Shown here in pieces: positions 42,087 to 50,710 of a DNA stretch of 64,000 nt. How positions within the stretch are numbered: the first letter of the stretch is position 1; each line of letters starts with the position of its first letter. The stretch is from an uncultured Coriobacteriaceae bacterium (lineage in GTDB: Bacteria; Actinomycetota; Coriobacteriia; Coriobacteriales; Atopobiaceae): assembly GCA_900544655.1 (NCBI GenBank), contig UQWE01000001.1, forward strand, positions 62,001 to 126,000. Direction: 5' to 3'. The position numbers and the translations under genes were made by a program. The notes under the pieces were generated by a model. That model saw nothing but the letters and a program-made list of their open reading frames with translations, was not told where the DNA came from and searched no databases.

Positions 42087-43481
42087 CTAACCTCCAAAGG
42101 CAATTCGAACGATGTCCTGCTTCAAAACGAAGAAGAACAGAATCATTGCGAGAACAATGCCCAGGTAAGATAGGGCGTTCTGGACGCGCATCGAGACATC
42201 CCTGCGAATAAGCAGCTGTATGACCTCGATGAGAAACTTTCCGCCGTCAAGCGGAGGAATGGGAATGAGGTTCATGAATCCGAGCGAAAGCGATATCGCA
42301 GCCATGAGGAACAGGAAGTCTCTCGCACCCGACGCGGCAGCCTGAGAAGCCATAACGGAAATGCCAACGACGGACGACGACTGCGAGACGACCTCGGCAG
42401 TGTGGGCGGGTTGGAACAGCTGTGCGATATAGGATACCGTTGCCGTCACATAGTTGAGGGCGGCCTTAATAGAGTCGGCAACGCTTGGGTGCAACGTCGT
42501 GACGACGCCCGTGATGCCAAACTTTCCCGACTCAAGTGGGTTGTTAGTTGGGTCAACGGCACCTTCGAGCTGCTGACCATCGCGGCTGAACTCCACGATG
42601 AAAGTCTGGCCAGACGCTAGGCACTCGTTGAGTTGGTCGCAAAGCTCCACCCAGGTGGAGACTGACGTCCCATTGACGGAGGAGATTCGATCGCCTTCGG
42701 CAAGACCGCACCGCTCGGCAAGCGAACCTACCTCGACGGACCCGATTTCCGGCACGTCTTCGATGACTTGGACTCCGCCGATCGAAAGACAACCGACGAC
42801 TAGAGCAATGCCAAGAACAACATTGACCGCGGGGCCTGCAACAAGGGTCAACACGCGAGCAAAGAACCCTTTGCCCTGATACGTCCGTGATCGCTCCTGA
42901 GCAAGGAACGCGTCTGCTCCTCCGTCGGGAAGGGCATGGCTCTCCCCCGCCTTCGTAGAACCTGGGAGCGAGAAGTCGTGGCCTCGATCGAACGCAGTCA
43001 GCAGGTTCACATCGCGCTCTACGGTTTGGACTTGCTCTGGCCACGTCTTTTGGCTTGGGTTTTCTCCAGCGTCCTCATCGTAGTACGGCTCTACAGACGC
43101 CCAATCAACCAGGACGGAAAGAACGTCGGTTAGCTCATTCGTATCCATGGCAAGGTCTTCGGAGAGCTGAGAGATTTTGATGCGGCCGGCACATGCAACG
43201 GCGGAAAGAACCTCGGCGGCGCGAGCGCCTGCGGGGCCACTCATGCCGCAAATGCGGTTGTATCCCCCGAGGAGAATGGGGGTGACACCAATCTCAGTGC
43301 CGCGCGTCCGACTCTTGTGCGAAAGCTTGTAGCGACAAGGCATGCCGAGAAAGAACTCTGTAACGCGCATGTCGAAAGCCCTCGCGGCGAGAAAATGCCC
43401 TCCCTCGTGAAGGAACACGAGTATCGAGAGAAGGAAAATCCCCCAAAAGGCTGCCGAGGTAAAAGATGAGAGCCAGCTCAT
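42087..43481 (-). CDS. rseP: RIP site-2 metalloprotease RseP/RasP-like, with cytoplasmic insertion
   Basis: A 464-residue intramembrane zinc protease cleaving membrane-bound regulators. Zinc motif H25-EGG-H29 is in the first helix, the second helix follows at about 208-234 (LTLVAGPAVNVVLG), a PDZ domain occupies about 240-330 and NLIPIPPLDGGK lies near 415-428. Residues 80-205 are an extra segment absent from E. coli and Bacillus versions: AEVLSAVACAGRIKISQLSE plus DTNELTDVLSVLVDW suggest a small winged helix, followed by a polar linker. It lies between dxr (ATGA overlap) and ispG. Confidence 0.94.
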   Translation of the reverse strand: MSWLSSFTSAAFWGIFLLSILVFLHEGGHFLAARAFDMRVTEFFLGMPCRYKLSHKSRTRGTEIGVTPILLGGYNRICGMSGPAGARAAEVLSAVACAGRIKISQLSEDLAMDTNELTDVLSVLVDWASVEPYYDEDAGENPSQKTWPEQVQTVERDVNLLTAFDRGHDFSLPGSTKAGESHALPDGGADAFLAQERSRTYQGKGFFARVLTLVAGPAVNVVLGIALVVGCLSIGGVQVIEDVPEIGSVEVGSLAERCGLAEGDRISSVNGTSVSTWVELCDQLNECLASGQTFIVEFSRDGQQLEGAVDPTNNPLESGKFGITGVVTTLHPSVADSIKAALNYVTATVSYIAQLFQPAHTAEVVSQSSSVVGISVMASQAAASGARDFLFLMAAISLSLGFMNLIPIPPLDGGKFLIEVIQLLIRRDVSMRVQNALSYLGIVLAMILFFFVLKQDIVRIAFGG

Positions 43482-44674
43482 GCAAGCTCCGAGAGAAGGG
43501 CACGAGCGCGGCCGCGCGAAAGAGCGTCAACCTCGGCAATCTGTTCGAATGAGGAGAGCGGCTCGACCTCCGTCATTTCCATTACGCGCTCGACGATGCG
43601 ATCGATATCGCAGAATCCACAGGCGGCGTTTCTAAAGGCCTCGTTTGCCACCTCATTGGCTGCGTTCATCGCACAGGGGAGCGTGCCGCCCGTACGACCC
43701 GCCTCAAGCGCGAGGGATAGGCAGCGGAACGACTCGACATCAGGCGCGGCAAAAGTGAGGGGCTCACTGGAACGCCAATCCACGTGAGTGGCCGGACTTT
43801 CCCAGCGCGCTGGATAACTCAAGGCATATTGAATGGCGACTCTCATGTCTGAGGGGCCAAGCTGCGCCTTAACCGAGCCGTCCGAAAACTCGACGGCAGA
43901 ATGTACCTTACTCTGCCTGTGAACGAGAACATTGATGTCGTCAATAGGAACACCAAAGAGATGATGCGCCTCGATGACCTCGAGTCCCTTGTTCATCAAG
44001 GTCGCGCAGTCGATGGTGATCTTGGATCCCATTTTCCACGTGGGGTGCGCGAGGGCTTGCGACGCCGTGACCTTTTCGAGCTGCTTTCGAGAGCTACCGA
44101 AGAAGGGGCCACCAGAGCAGGTGAGCCAGATCTTCGAAAGGTCCTCCCGCCTCTCCCCAACGAGGCACTGGTAGATGGCGTTGTGCTCGGAGTCGACGGG
44201 AAGGACCCTGCCCGGCTTAGCCATGGGCATGAGAAGGTCCCCGCCGATGACAAGGGCCTCCTTGTTTGCGGGCGCCCAAACCTTGCCACAGCGAAGGGCC
44301 TCTGCGCTCGCCCAGATTCCTGCTTCGCCAACTACGGCTACGAGTACGCAATCGACGTCCGAAAGGCTGGCAAGACGCGTGACGGCGTCCTGGCCAAAAC
44401 CAAGGTCGCATCCCTCGGGAAGCTCCTCGAGAATCGGGTCGTCCTTACGGGTCTCGTCCGCAACAGCAACATGCGGCACGTCAAATTCCCTAGCAACTTC
44501 TACAAGTCCCCTGCAGGAGGAGTTCACCGCGATGGCGATAAGTTCCACCTTGTCAGGGTGCATTCGACAGATGTCAAGCGTCTGGGTGCCGATAGACCCC
44601 GTGCAGCCCAAGAGGGCCAGACGAGTCGGTCGGCGCCTTTCAAGGCTTGAGGACATGTCCTCGAATATGCTCAC
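43478..44674 (-). CDS. dxr: 1-deoxy-D-xylulose-5-phosphate reductoisomerase
   Basis: A 398-residue NADPH enzyme, the first committed MEP step. It has LLGCTGSIGTQTLDI, ANKEALVIGG, PVDSEHNAIYQCL, CSGGPF, HPTWKMGSKITIDCATLMNKGLEVIEAHHLFG and HRQSKVHSAVEF. GTG at 44674 overlaps the cdsA stop as GTGA. The first 16 residues are non-conserved, so a start slightly further in is possible. Confidence 0.96.
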   Translation of the reverse strand: MSIFEDMSSSLERRRPTRLALLGCTGSIGTQTLDICRMHPDKVELIAIAVNSSCRGLVEVAREFDVPHVAVADETRKDDPILEELPEGCDLGFGQDAVTRLASLSDVDCVLVAVVGEAGIWASAEALRCGKVWAPANKEALVIGGDLLMPMAKPGRVLPVDSEHNAIYQCLVGERREDLSKIWLTCSGGPFFGSSRKQLEKVTASQALAHPTWKMGSKITIDCATLMNKGLEVIEAHHLFGVPIDDINVLVHRQSKVHSAVEFSDGSVKAQLGPSDMRVAIQYALSYPARWESPATHVDWRSSEPLTFAAPDVESFRCLSLALEAGRTGGTLPCAMNAANEVANEAFRNAACGFCDIDRIVERVMEMTEVEPLSSFEQIAEVDALSRGRARALLSELA

Positions 44675-45624
44675 AGAATCCCTCCGATGTGAAGGACGAA
44701 ATAGGCTGTCATGGTTGCAAAGAGCATGGAATCCGAGCGATCCAAAAGGCCTCCATGACCAGGAATTAAGTTACCGGAGTCCTTTACTCCAACAGCGCGC
44801 TTGAGGCGGCTCTCAAAGAGGTCGCCGATGACGCCAGAAACGCCGCAGACAAGACCTCCGATGAGTGCGAGGGGCAAGCTAATCCCACATACCTTGAGCG
44901 CGAAGAGAGCAACCCAAGTAAGGCAGCTACCAAGAAGGCCGCCCACGAAACCCTCCCAGCTCTTATTGGGAGAAATGCGAGGGGCCATCTTATGCTTTCC
45001 AAATTTCGACCCGAAGATATATGCAGTGGCATCGTTGACCCAGACAGATCCCATGACGCCGAGCGTTAGGAGCGCGCCTTCATTTCCAAGGTACGAAGCT
45101 CTGATAACGACGACAGATGAGAATAGCAAGCCCGTATAGGCAGCCCCGAATACCGTAATCGCCGCATCAGAAATGCTTGCCCTAGGAGTGAGGACATACC
45201 AAGTGCCAGCTGCGAGCATGAGCAGGAGCGTAACTCCAGTCTGACCCTCAACAGAGACCAGCGCTGCAAGCGGATAGAGGGCAGCGGCAGCAAGCCCGAT
45301 AAACTCGTTAGGCATCCTGCCACCCAGACGGGCCATGCGGTAGAACTCAGACCCACAAAGCCATGACATTGCGGAAACAAGGAACATCGTGGGAACTCGA
45401 CCCCAATAGAGGCAGGCGAGAATTATCGCGGCATACAGCAGGCCATATGTCGAACGTGTGATGAACTTTTCGGCACTCGAGCGAAAACGCTGGCTGCGAA
45501 GGCCACCAATGACGCGCGCGTCTTCGCGAGCCGCTCGCCTGCGCTCCATGGTATCTGACACCTTATTTATACCGACGGAGCTCTTGGATGACGTTTCCTT
45601 GTCGCGATGTGCTTCTGTAGACAA
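44671..45624 (-). CDS. cdsA: Phosphatidate cytidylyltransferase
   Basis: A 317-residue membrane enzyme making CDP-diacylglycerol. The signature S-x3-KR-x4-KD-x-G-x3-PGHGG-x2-DR-x-D is intact as ESRLKRAVGVKDSG then NLIPGHGGLLDRSDS. Eight or so hydrophobic helices follow a polar N-terminal extension of about 50 residues. The start is a TTG directly after the uppS stop; an in-frame ATG 25 codons later is an alternative. Confidence 0.94.
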   Translation of the reverse strand: MSTEAHRDKETSSKSSVGINKVSDTMERRRAAREDARVIGGLRSQRFRSSAEKFITRSTYGLLYAAIILACLYWGRVPTMFLVSAMSWLCGSEFYRMARLGGRMPNEFIGLAAAALYPLAALVSVEGQTGVTLLLMLAAGTWYVLTPRASISDAAITVFGAAYTGLLFSSVVVIRASYLGNEGALLTLGVMGSVWVNDATAYIFGSKFGKHKMAPRISPNKSWEGFVGGLLGSCLTWVALFALKVCGISLPLALIGGLVCGVSGVIGDLFESRLKRAVGVKDSGNLIPGHGGLLDRSDSMLFATMTAYFVLHIGGIL

Positions 45625-46407
45625 TTAGGCCTTCACCCCGCCAAAGCGACGCTCTCGGCCTTGGAAAGCCTTAATGCCACGAAGGAGTTCCCAGCGATCG
45701 AAATCTGGCCACAGGGTGTCTGTGACATAGAACTCGCTGTAAGCAAGCTGCCAAAGGAGATAGTTAGAAAGTCGTAGTTCACCGGAGGTTCGAATGAGAA
45801 GCTCCGGATCAGGAAGACCGGCGGTGTAGAGTGAAGCCGCAACAGCGTTCTCGTTGATATCCTCGATATTGATATCCCCTCTTGCCACGCGGACCGCAAG
45901 GGTGCGGGCGGCACGGGCGAGCTCAGCCCTTGCGCCATAGTTCACGGCAAGGGCAAGCACCATGCCCGTGTTGCCCGCAGTCTCAGCGAGACCCTGTTCG
46001 AAGACCTCGCGAGTCTTCTCTGGAAGAGCCTCAATATCTCCGAGAAATACAAGCTTGACGTTTTCCTGATGGAAAAGGGGGAGCTCCTTGAGAAGCGTGG
46101 TGGCGAACAGATGCATGAGAAGATCGACCTCGTGCTGTGGCCGTTTCCAATTCTCAGTTGAGAAAGCATATGCAGACAGAACATCAATCCCGAGTCGAAC
46201 GCAAGCCGTGATAATCTCACGAAGACTGGAGATGCCCGCGATGTGGCCCTCTCCCCTCTCCTTGCCCTGACGGGTGGCCCAACGACCGTTGCCGTCCATG
46301 ATTACGGAGATGTGGCTAGGGAGATTGTCGAGGTTGACATCAGACAGCGAGATGTCATCCGGGGCATCGGCAAAGTACTCGATCAGCTTCTGCTCGTCGC
46401 GCAGCAC
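45625..46407 (-). CDS. uppS: Undecaprenyl diphosphate synthase
   Basis: A 260-residue cis-prenyltransferase making the lipid carrier for peptidoglycan. It has VIMDGNGRWATRQGKERGEGHIAG, YAFSTENWKRP, LALAVNYGARAELARA, LLIRTSGELRLSNYLLWQLAYSEFY and LWPDFDR. The start is GTG at 46407 behind GAGGAGCAGAAC. It is adjacent to cdsA without a gap and 33 bases after frr. Confidence 0.96.
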   Translation of the reverse strand: MLRDEQKLIEYFADAPDDISLSDVNLDNLPSHISVIMDGNGRWATRQGKERGEGHIAGISSLREIITACVRLGIDVLSAYAFSTENWKRPQHEVDLLMHLFATTLLKELPLFHQENVKLVFLGDIEALPEKTREVFEQGLAETAGNTGMVLALAVNYGARAELARAARTLAVRVARGDINIEDINENAVAASLYTAGLPDPELLIRTSGELRLSNYLLWQLAYSEFYVTDTLWPDFDRWELLRGIKAFQGRERRFGGVKA

Positions 46408-46440
46408 GTTCTGCTCCTCAAATAAGTGGTGGATAGGCTA

Positions 46441-46986
46441 CTAGATCTCCATTACCTCGGCTTCCTTGGCCTTGGTAGCCTCGTCGATCTTAGCGACAAA
46501 CTCGTTAGTCAGCTTCTGGATGACGGCCTGCTCGCGACGAACATCATCCTCGGAGAGCTCCTCGTCGCGCTCGAGCTTTGCGTTTGCCTCGCGACGGACG
46601 TTGCGCACGGCAATGCGAGCCTCCTCGGCGTAGGTGCGACATTCCTTAGCGAGCTCCTTGCGACGCTCGCCCGTCGGCTTCGGGAATGGAAGGCGAATGA
46701 CGACGCCGTCGTTCGAAGGCGTGATGCCAAGATCAGACTGAGAGATAGCCTTCTCGATAGCGTTGAGGCTGCTCTTGTCCCAAGGCTCGACACAGAGCAT
46801 GCTAGCCTCGGGAACCTTGACGCCGGCAAGCTGCGTGACCGGGGTCGCCTGACCGTAATAATCAACCATAATGGAATCGAGGATGTGCGGATTGGCACGG
46901 CCCGTACGAACGCGCGCGAAGTTGGCCTTAAGAGACTCGAGGCACTTGTCCATGCGCGTGCGCGCGTTGTTGGTGATCTCGCTCAT
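46441..46986 (-). CDS. frr: Ribosome recycling factor
   Basis: A 181-residue factor that with EF-G splits post-termination ribosomes. Conserved segments are LKANFARVRTGRANPHILDSI, VDYYGQATPVTQLA, IRLPFPKPTGERRKEL and the VRREANAKLERDEELSEDD helix. Its ATG overlaps the pyrH stop (TAATG), the usual pyrH-frr arrangement. Confidence 0.97.
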   Translation of the reverse strand: MSEITNNARTRMDKCLESLKANFARVRTGRANPHILDSIMVDYYGQATPVTQLAGVKVPEASMLCVEPWDKSSLNAIEKAISQSDLGITPSNDGVVIRLPFPKPTGERRKELAKECRTYAEEARIAVRNVRREANAKLERDEELSEDDVRREQAVIQKLTNEFVAKIDEATKAKEAEVMEI

Positions 46987-47714
46987 TAGTGGGTCTCCTC
47001 CCCATAGACGGTGGTACCAACCGGAAGCCCCTGGAGGGCATCGGCGAACACGTGCGGCTGATCAATGTTGAACACGATCATAGACATGTTGTTATCGCTG
47101 CAGAGAGCCGTAGCGGTTGCGTCCATAACCCTAAGGTCGCGAGTAAGGACCTCGCGATAGGTAATCTGGTCAAACTTCTTGGCCTCAGGGTGCTTCACGG
47201 GGTCTGCGTCGTAGATGCCGTCTACCTTGGTTGCCTTCATGAGGCAGTCAGCATCAATCTCGCAGGCGCGAAGAGCAGCGGCGGTGTCCGTCGTGAAATA
47301 GGGGTTACCGGAACCAGCCGCGAAAATTGCAATATAGCCCTTCTCGAGGTGTTTGATTGCACGACGACGAATATAGGGCTCGCATACCTCGTCCATCTTG
47401 ATGGCGCTCATCACGCGCGTAGTCATGCCGTGGCGCTCGAAGCTGTCCTGAAGGGCGAGAGCGTTCATGACAGTGGCGAGCATGCCCATGTAATCAGCCT
47501 GGGCTCGATCCATGCCGCCAGCGGCGCCAGACACGCCACGGAAGATGTTGCCTCCGCCAACGATGATGCCAATCTCGATGCCATCATCGTGAATGAGCTT
47601 AATCTCCTCAGCAAGGTGGTCGACGACCTTGGGGTCTACGCCATAGACGCCGCCACCCATAAGGGCCTCGCCAGAGAGCTTGAGCAACACGCGCTTGTAC
47701 TTATAGTCCGTCAA
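46986..47714 (-). CDS. pyrH: Uridylate kinase
   Basis: A 242-residue UMP kinase of the amino-acid-kinase fold. It shows [68 protein letters not shown] and [16 protein letters not shown] at 47714 is the only reasonable start, with GGAAGGGAAG upstream. A promoter with extended -10 lies about 40 bases upstream, and the tsf terminator separates it from rpsB-tsf. Confidence 0.96.
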   Translation of the reverse strand: MTDYKYKRVLLKLSGEALMGGGVYGVDPKVVDHLAEEIKLIHDDGIEIGIIVGGGNIFRGVSGAAGGMDRAQADYMGMLATVMNALALQDSFERHGMTTRVMSAIKMDEVCEPYIRRRAIKHLEKGYIAIFAAGSGNPYFTTDTAAALRACEIDADCLMKATKVDGIYDADPVKHPEAKKFDQITYREVLTRDLRVMDATATALCSDNNMSMIVFNIDQPHVFADALQGLPVGTTVYGEETH

Positions 47715-47750
47715 GGAGACTTCCCTTCCTCAAGGTGTCGTTTCCAATTG

Positions 47751-47759
47751 ATTCTAGCA
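47751..47759 (-). promoter_or_regulatory. pyrH promoter, extended -10 type
   Basis: Minus strand TGCTAGAAT gives a TGn-extended -10 (TAGAAT, plus 47751-47756). No good -35 is visible at 17 bases. Confidence 0.45.
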
Positions 47760-47804
47760 GAGGGGAATTACGCGGTTCCCACCAATTACAGGAGCACTAG
47801 ACAT

Positions 47805-47838
47805 GCAAATGGGCCCGGCACCTCATGGTGCCGGGCCC
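47805..47838 (-). terminator. Terminator after tsf
   Basis: Perfect 12-bp stem GGGCCCGGCACC / GGTGCCGGGCCC (47811-47822, 47827-47838) with a 4-base loop; on the minus strand followed by ATTTGCATG. It isolates rpsB-tsf from pyrH-frr. Confidence 0.82.
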
Positions 47839-47861
47839 GAAAATCAAAGCTAGGCTAAAAG

Positions 47862-48734
47862 TTACTCGCCGAAAGTGAAGCGATCGAAGGCGACGACCTC
47901 GATGGAGTCACCGAGCTCCTTGCCAACCTTTTCGGCGTACTGACGGATGGTGATGTCGCCATCCTTGATGAAGGCCTGCTCGGAGAGGACGGACTCACCG
48001 TAGAACTTGTTGAGGCGACCCTCGGCGATCTTGACCTGAATGGCCTCGGGCTTGCCGGACTCGGCAGCCTGAGCCTTGTAGATGCTCATCTCGTGTTCGA
48101 CGACCTCGGCGGGAACATCCTCGCGGCGAGCGGAGATGGCACCGGCAGCGGCGGCCTGCATCGCGACGTCGTGAGCGAAAGTCTTGAAGGAAGCGGCTTC
48201 GGCGGTCTCCGGCTTAGAGAAGGAGAACTCGACGATGGTGGCAAGCTTGCCGTTGGCGTGGACGTAGGAGCCAAAGGTGCCGGCCTCAACCTCGCGACGG
48301 GCGAAGCGAGCGATCTTCATGTTCTCACCCATGGTGTGAATCATCTCGGTGAGGGCAGCGTCAACGGTCTCGTTGGTGGAGAACTCGGCGGCCTTCAGAG
48401 CCTCGTCGTCGGCCGGGTTGACCTTGGCGACAACAGCGGCGACGTTCTTGGCGAAGCCGGTGAACTTGGGGTTGCCACCGACGAAGTCGGTCTCGCAGGT
48501 GACCTCGACGAGAGCGGCAACCTTACCGTCCTCGGAGACATAGGCAGCGACGGTGCCCTCGTTGGTCTCACGGCCAGCCTTCTTGACGGCCTTGGCCATG
48601 CCCATCTTACGGAGAACGTCGACGGCCTTCTCGATGTCGCCATCGGCCTCGACGAGGGCCTTCTTGCACTCCATCATCGGGGAATCGGTCATCTCGCGGA
48701 GCTGCTTGACGAGCGCGGCGGTGATCTGAGCCAT
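47862..48734 (-). CDS. tsf: Translation elongation factor Ts
   Basis: A 290-residue nucleotide-exchange factor for EF-Tu. The N-terminal UBA-like helix bundle has VKQLREMTDSPMMECKKALVEADGD with the TDAGMMDCK-type contact, then KAGRETNEGTVAAYV, CETDFVGGN and the dimerisation domain. ATG at 48734 has GAGAGAGG; the open frame to 48818 is rejected. It follows rpsB, separated by a GC hairpin. Confidence 0.97.
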   Translation of the reverse strand: MAQITAALVKQLREMTDSPMMECKKALVEADGDIEKAVDVLRKMGMAKAVKKAGRETNEGTVAAYVSEDGKVAALVEVTCETDFVGGNPKFTGFAKNVAAVVAKVNPADDEALKAAEFSTNETVDAALTEMIHTMGENMKIARFARREVEAGTFGSYVHANGKLATIVEFSFSKPETAEAASFKTFAHDVAMQAAAAGAISARREDVPAEVVEHEMSIYKAQAAESGKPEAIQVKIAEGRLNKFYGESVLSEQAFIKDGDITIRQYAEKVGKELGDSIEVVAFDRFTFGE

Positions 48735-48786
48735 GTTTAGCCTCTCTCTATCTACCTGCACATGCAGGATGTCTGACTTTACGTAC

Positions 48787-48815
48787 GGGCGCCGCCCAAC
48801 AAGTGGACGGCGCCC
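48787..48815 (-). promoter_or_regulatory. GC hairpin between rpsB and tsf
   Basis: An 8-bp stem GGGCGCCG / CGGCGCCC (48787-48794, 48808-48815) with a 13-base loop and no T-run on the minus strand. It may tune the ratio of S2 to EF-Ts by pausing, partial termination or RNA processing. Confidence 0.5.
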
Positions 48816-48849
48816 CAAAATCCTATTGTGCTACGCGAAAGGGATATCC

Positions 48850-49605
48850 CTACTCGGCAGCGGGCGCCTCGACGGCCGGGGTGGTGGCACCAGCGGCCAT
48901 CTCCTCAGCAGTGATCTGCTCCTTGCCGGTGCCAGCAAGGATGGCGTCAGCGACGAGCTCAGTCATGAGGGCGACGGAGCGAATAGCATCGTCGTTTGCG
49001 GGGATGCCGAAGTCGACGACGTCCGGGTCAGAGTTGGTGTCGAGGAGAGCGACGACCGGGATGTGAAGACGGTTGGCCTCACGGATGGCGAGCTCCTCGC
49101 GCTTGGAATCGATGACGAAGAGGGCGGCAGGAAGCTGCTTCATATCACGAACGCCACCGAGGTTGCGCTGAAGCTTCTCAAGCTCCTTGGTGAGAACGCT
49201 CTGCTCCTTCTTGCCACGAGCGGCCATGCGGCCATCCTCGACCATGGCCTCGAGCTCCTCCATACGATCGATGCGGGAGCGCATGGTCACGAAGTTGGTC
49301 AGCACGCCGCCGAGCCAACGCTGGTTGATGTAGGGCATGTCGCAGCGAGCAGCCTGCGTGGCGACGGGCTCCTGAGCCTGCTTCTTGGTGCCGACGAAGA
49401 GGACCTTGCCGCCCTTGGCAGCGGTCTCCTTGAGGAACGTGTAGGCCTTATCGGCATCCATGATGGTCTGCTTGAGGTCAAGGATGTAAATGCCGTTGCG
49501 CTCACCGAAGATGTACGGCTTCATCTTGGGGTTCCAACGACGGGTCTGGTGACCGTAGTGGCAACCGGCCTCGAGCAGGGTATTAAGATTAATCTTGACT
49601 GCCAT
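48850..49605 (-). CDS. rpsB: 30S ribosomal protein S2
   Basis: A 251-residue S2. Conserved blocks: LLEAGCHYGHQTRRWNPKM, YIFGERNGIYILDL, FVGTKKQAQEP, INQRWLGGVLTNF, LPAALFVIDSKREELAIREA, VALLDTNSDPDVVDFGIPAND. ATG at 49605 follows GAAAGGTAGCACC. A roughly 120-base structured leader precedes it. The tail is Ala/Glu-rich as often in actinobacteria. Confidence 0.97.
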   Translation of the reverse strand: MAVKINLNTLLEAGCHYGHQTRRWNPKMKPYIFGERNGIYILDLKQTIMDADKAYTFLKETAAKGGKVLFVGTKKQAQEPVATQAARCDMPYINQRWLGGVLTNFVTMRSRIDRMEELEAMVEDGRMAARGKKEQSVLTKELEKLQRNLGGVRDMKQLPAALFVIDSKREELAIREANRLHIPVVALLDTNSDPDVVDFGIPANDDAIRSVALMTELVADAILAGTGKEQITAEEMAAGATTPAVEAPAAE

Positions 49606-49727
49606 GGTGCTACCTTTCTTTGGTTTCGCCTCCGCGCCGGTCATCCCGTCTAGCCACCCGTGTTTCACGGGCACCGTGGCCTTTTGGTCGCGACGCGTGT
49701 GATTTGACGCTGGCTTCTGCACAGCGA
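49606..49727 (-). promoter_or_regulatory. Structured rpsB leader, possible S2 autoregulatory element
   Basis: The leader RNA contains the hairpin CCCGTG-AAA-CACGGG nested between GCCA and TGGC arms with an unpaired CGGTG bulge (plus-strand about 49658-49680). The bulge GGTGC is complementary to GCACC placed between the ribosome site and the ATG (49606-49610), so a pseudoknot could cover the start region. Pairing is read from the sequence; regulation is inference, by analogy with other ribosomal-protein leaders. Confidence 0.45.
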
Positions 49728-49733
49728 TTGGAC

Positions 49734-49762
49734 AGTGTACCAGCGAACAAGCATTAACGCAA
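49734..49762 (-). promoter_or_regulatory. rpsB-tsf promoter
   Basis: Minus strand -35 TTGCGT (49757-49762) and -10 TACACT (49734-49739) spaced 17 bases; start site expected near 49727. Confidence 0.65.
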
Positions 49763-49765
49763 GGC

Positions 49766-50710
49766 CTAATTAGATTCCGACCTTGGGTGGGCCTGAAGCG
49801 CCGCTTCCTTCAGCCGCTCGATTGACAGATGGGTATAGATCTGGGTCGTTGACAGGCTCTCGTGACCAAGCAGCTCCTGGACACTTCTAAGATCGGCCCC
49901 ACCGTCAAGAAGCTCGGTGGCAAATGTATGGCGCATCGCATGGGGCGTGAGGCTCGGATCGAGACCGGCTATCTCGACTAGGTTCTCGAAGCGTTTCCTA
50001 AGAGCGGCAGCGCTCATTCGTTTACCTTGTTTTGTAAGAAACAATGCGTTGGTCCTGACCTCACCCGACGCGGCAAGATCTACGCGAGACGTCAGAAGAT
50101 ACCGCTCGATTGCTTCAGCGCTCTTCGCGTAAATGGGAACGACCCTTTCTTTTGACCCCTTACCAAATAGGCGCACTTGCCGTTGAGCTAGGTTGATATC
50201 GTGTACGTCAAGCCCACTAGCCTCGGAAATTCGAGCTCCTGTGGCATAGAGGAGCTCGATCATTGCCCTGTCTCGAATCCCAACCGCATCCGAGCCACAG
50301 GCTTCAAGTAGCCTGAGGACATCACCGTCCCTCATCGTCTTCGGGAGCCGCTTTGCAATCTTGGGACTCGAAACCGTCGCAGGCGCATCTTCGTCCGTAT
50401 ATCCACGACTCACAAGCCACCGATATAACGTGCGCACCGAAGAGAGATGACGGTTCTGCGTGGTCGTTGCATAGCCCGCGGCAGATAGCTCGGCTATCCA
50501 GGCGCGAACCTCGCGGTGAGTGACATGCATGGGGTCTATGCCTTCACGACGCGCCCAGTCTAAATAGGCCCCAAGGTCAATCTCGTAAGCTCGAACTGTG
50601 TTTGGCGAAAGGTTCCTCACCTCACGTAGGTATGCGCAGAACTCCCTCGCTCGAGACTCGAACTCATTTTGAGATCGTTCCCTATCCGTTGCCGTAGCGC
50701 GCTCAGGCAA
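49766..50710 (-). CDS. Tyrosine recombinase, XerC/XerD family
   Basis: A 314-residue site-specific recombinase. The N-terminal SAM-like domain has VRNLSPNTVRAYEIDLGAYL; the catalytic domain has the first Arg in LYATGARISEA, HAMRHTFATELL (H-x2-R), LGHESLSTTQ and the nucleophile Tyr in IYTHLS. TTG at 50710 overlaps the trmFO stop; GTG 50740 is an alternative. The dif site at 8300 is its expected target, with a second Xer protein likely elsewhere. XerC next to trmFO and dprA matches Gram-positive order. Confidence 0.91.
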   Translation of the reverse strand: MPERATATDRERSQNEFESRAREFCAYLREVRNLSPNTVRAYEIDLGAYLDWARREGIDPMHVTHREVRAWIAELSAAGYATTTQNRHLSSVRTLYRWLVSRGYTDEDAPATVSSPKIAKRLPKTMRDGDVLRLLEACGSDAVGIRDRAMIELLYATGARISEASGLDVHDINLAQRQVRLFGKGSKERVVPIYAKSAEAIERYLLTSRVDLAASGEVRTNALFLTKQGKRMSAAALRKRFENLVEIAGLDPSLTPHAMRHTFATELLDGGADLRSVQELLGHESLSTTQIYTHLSIERLKEAALQAHPRSESN

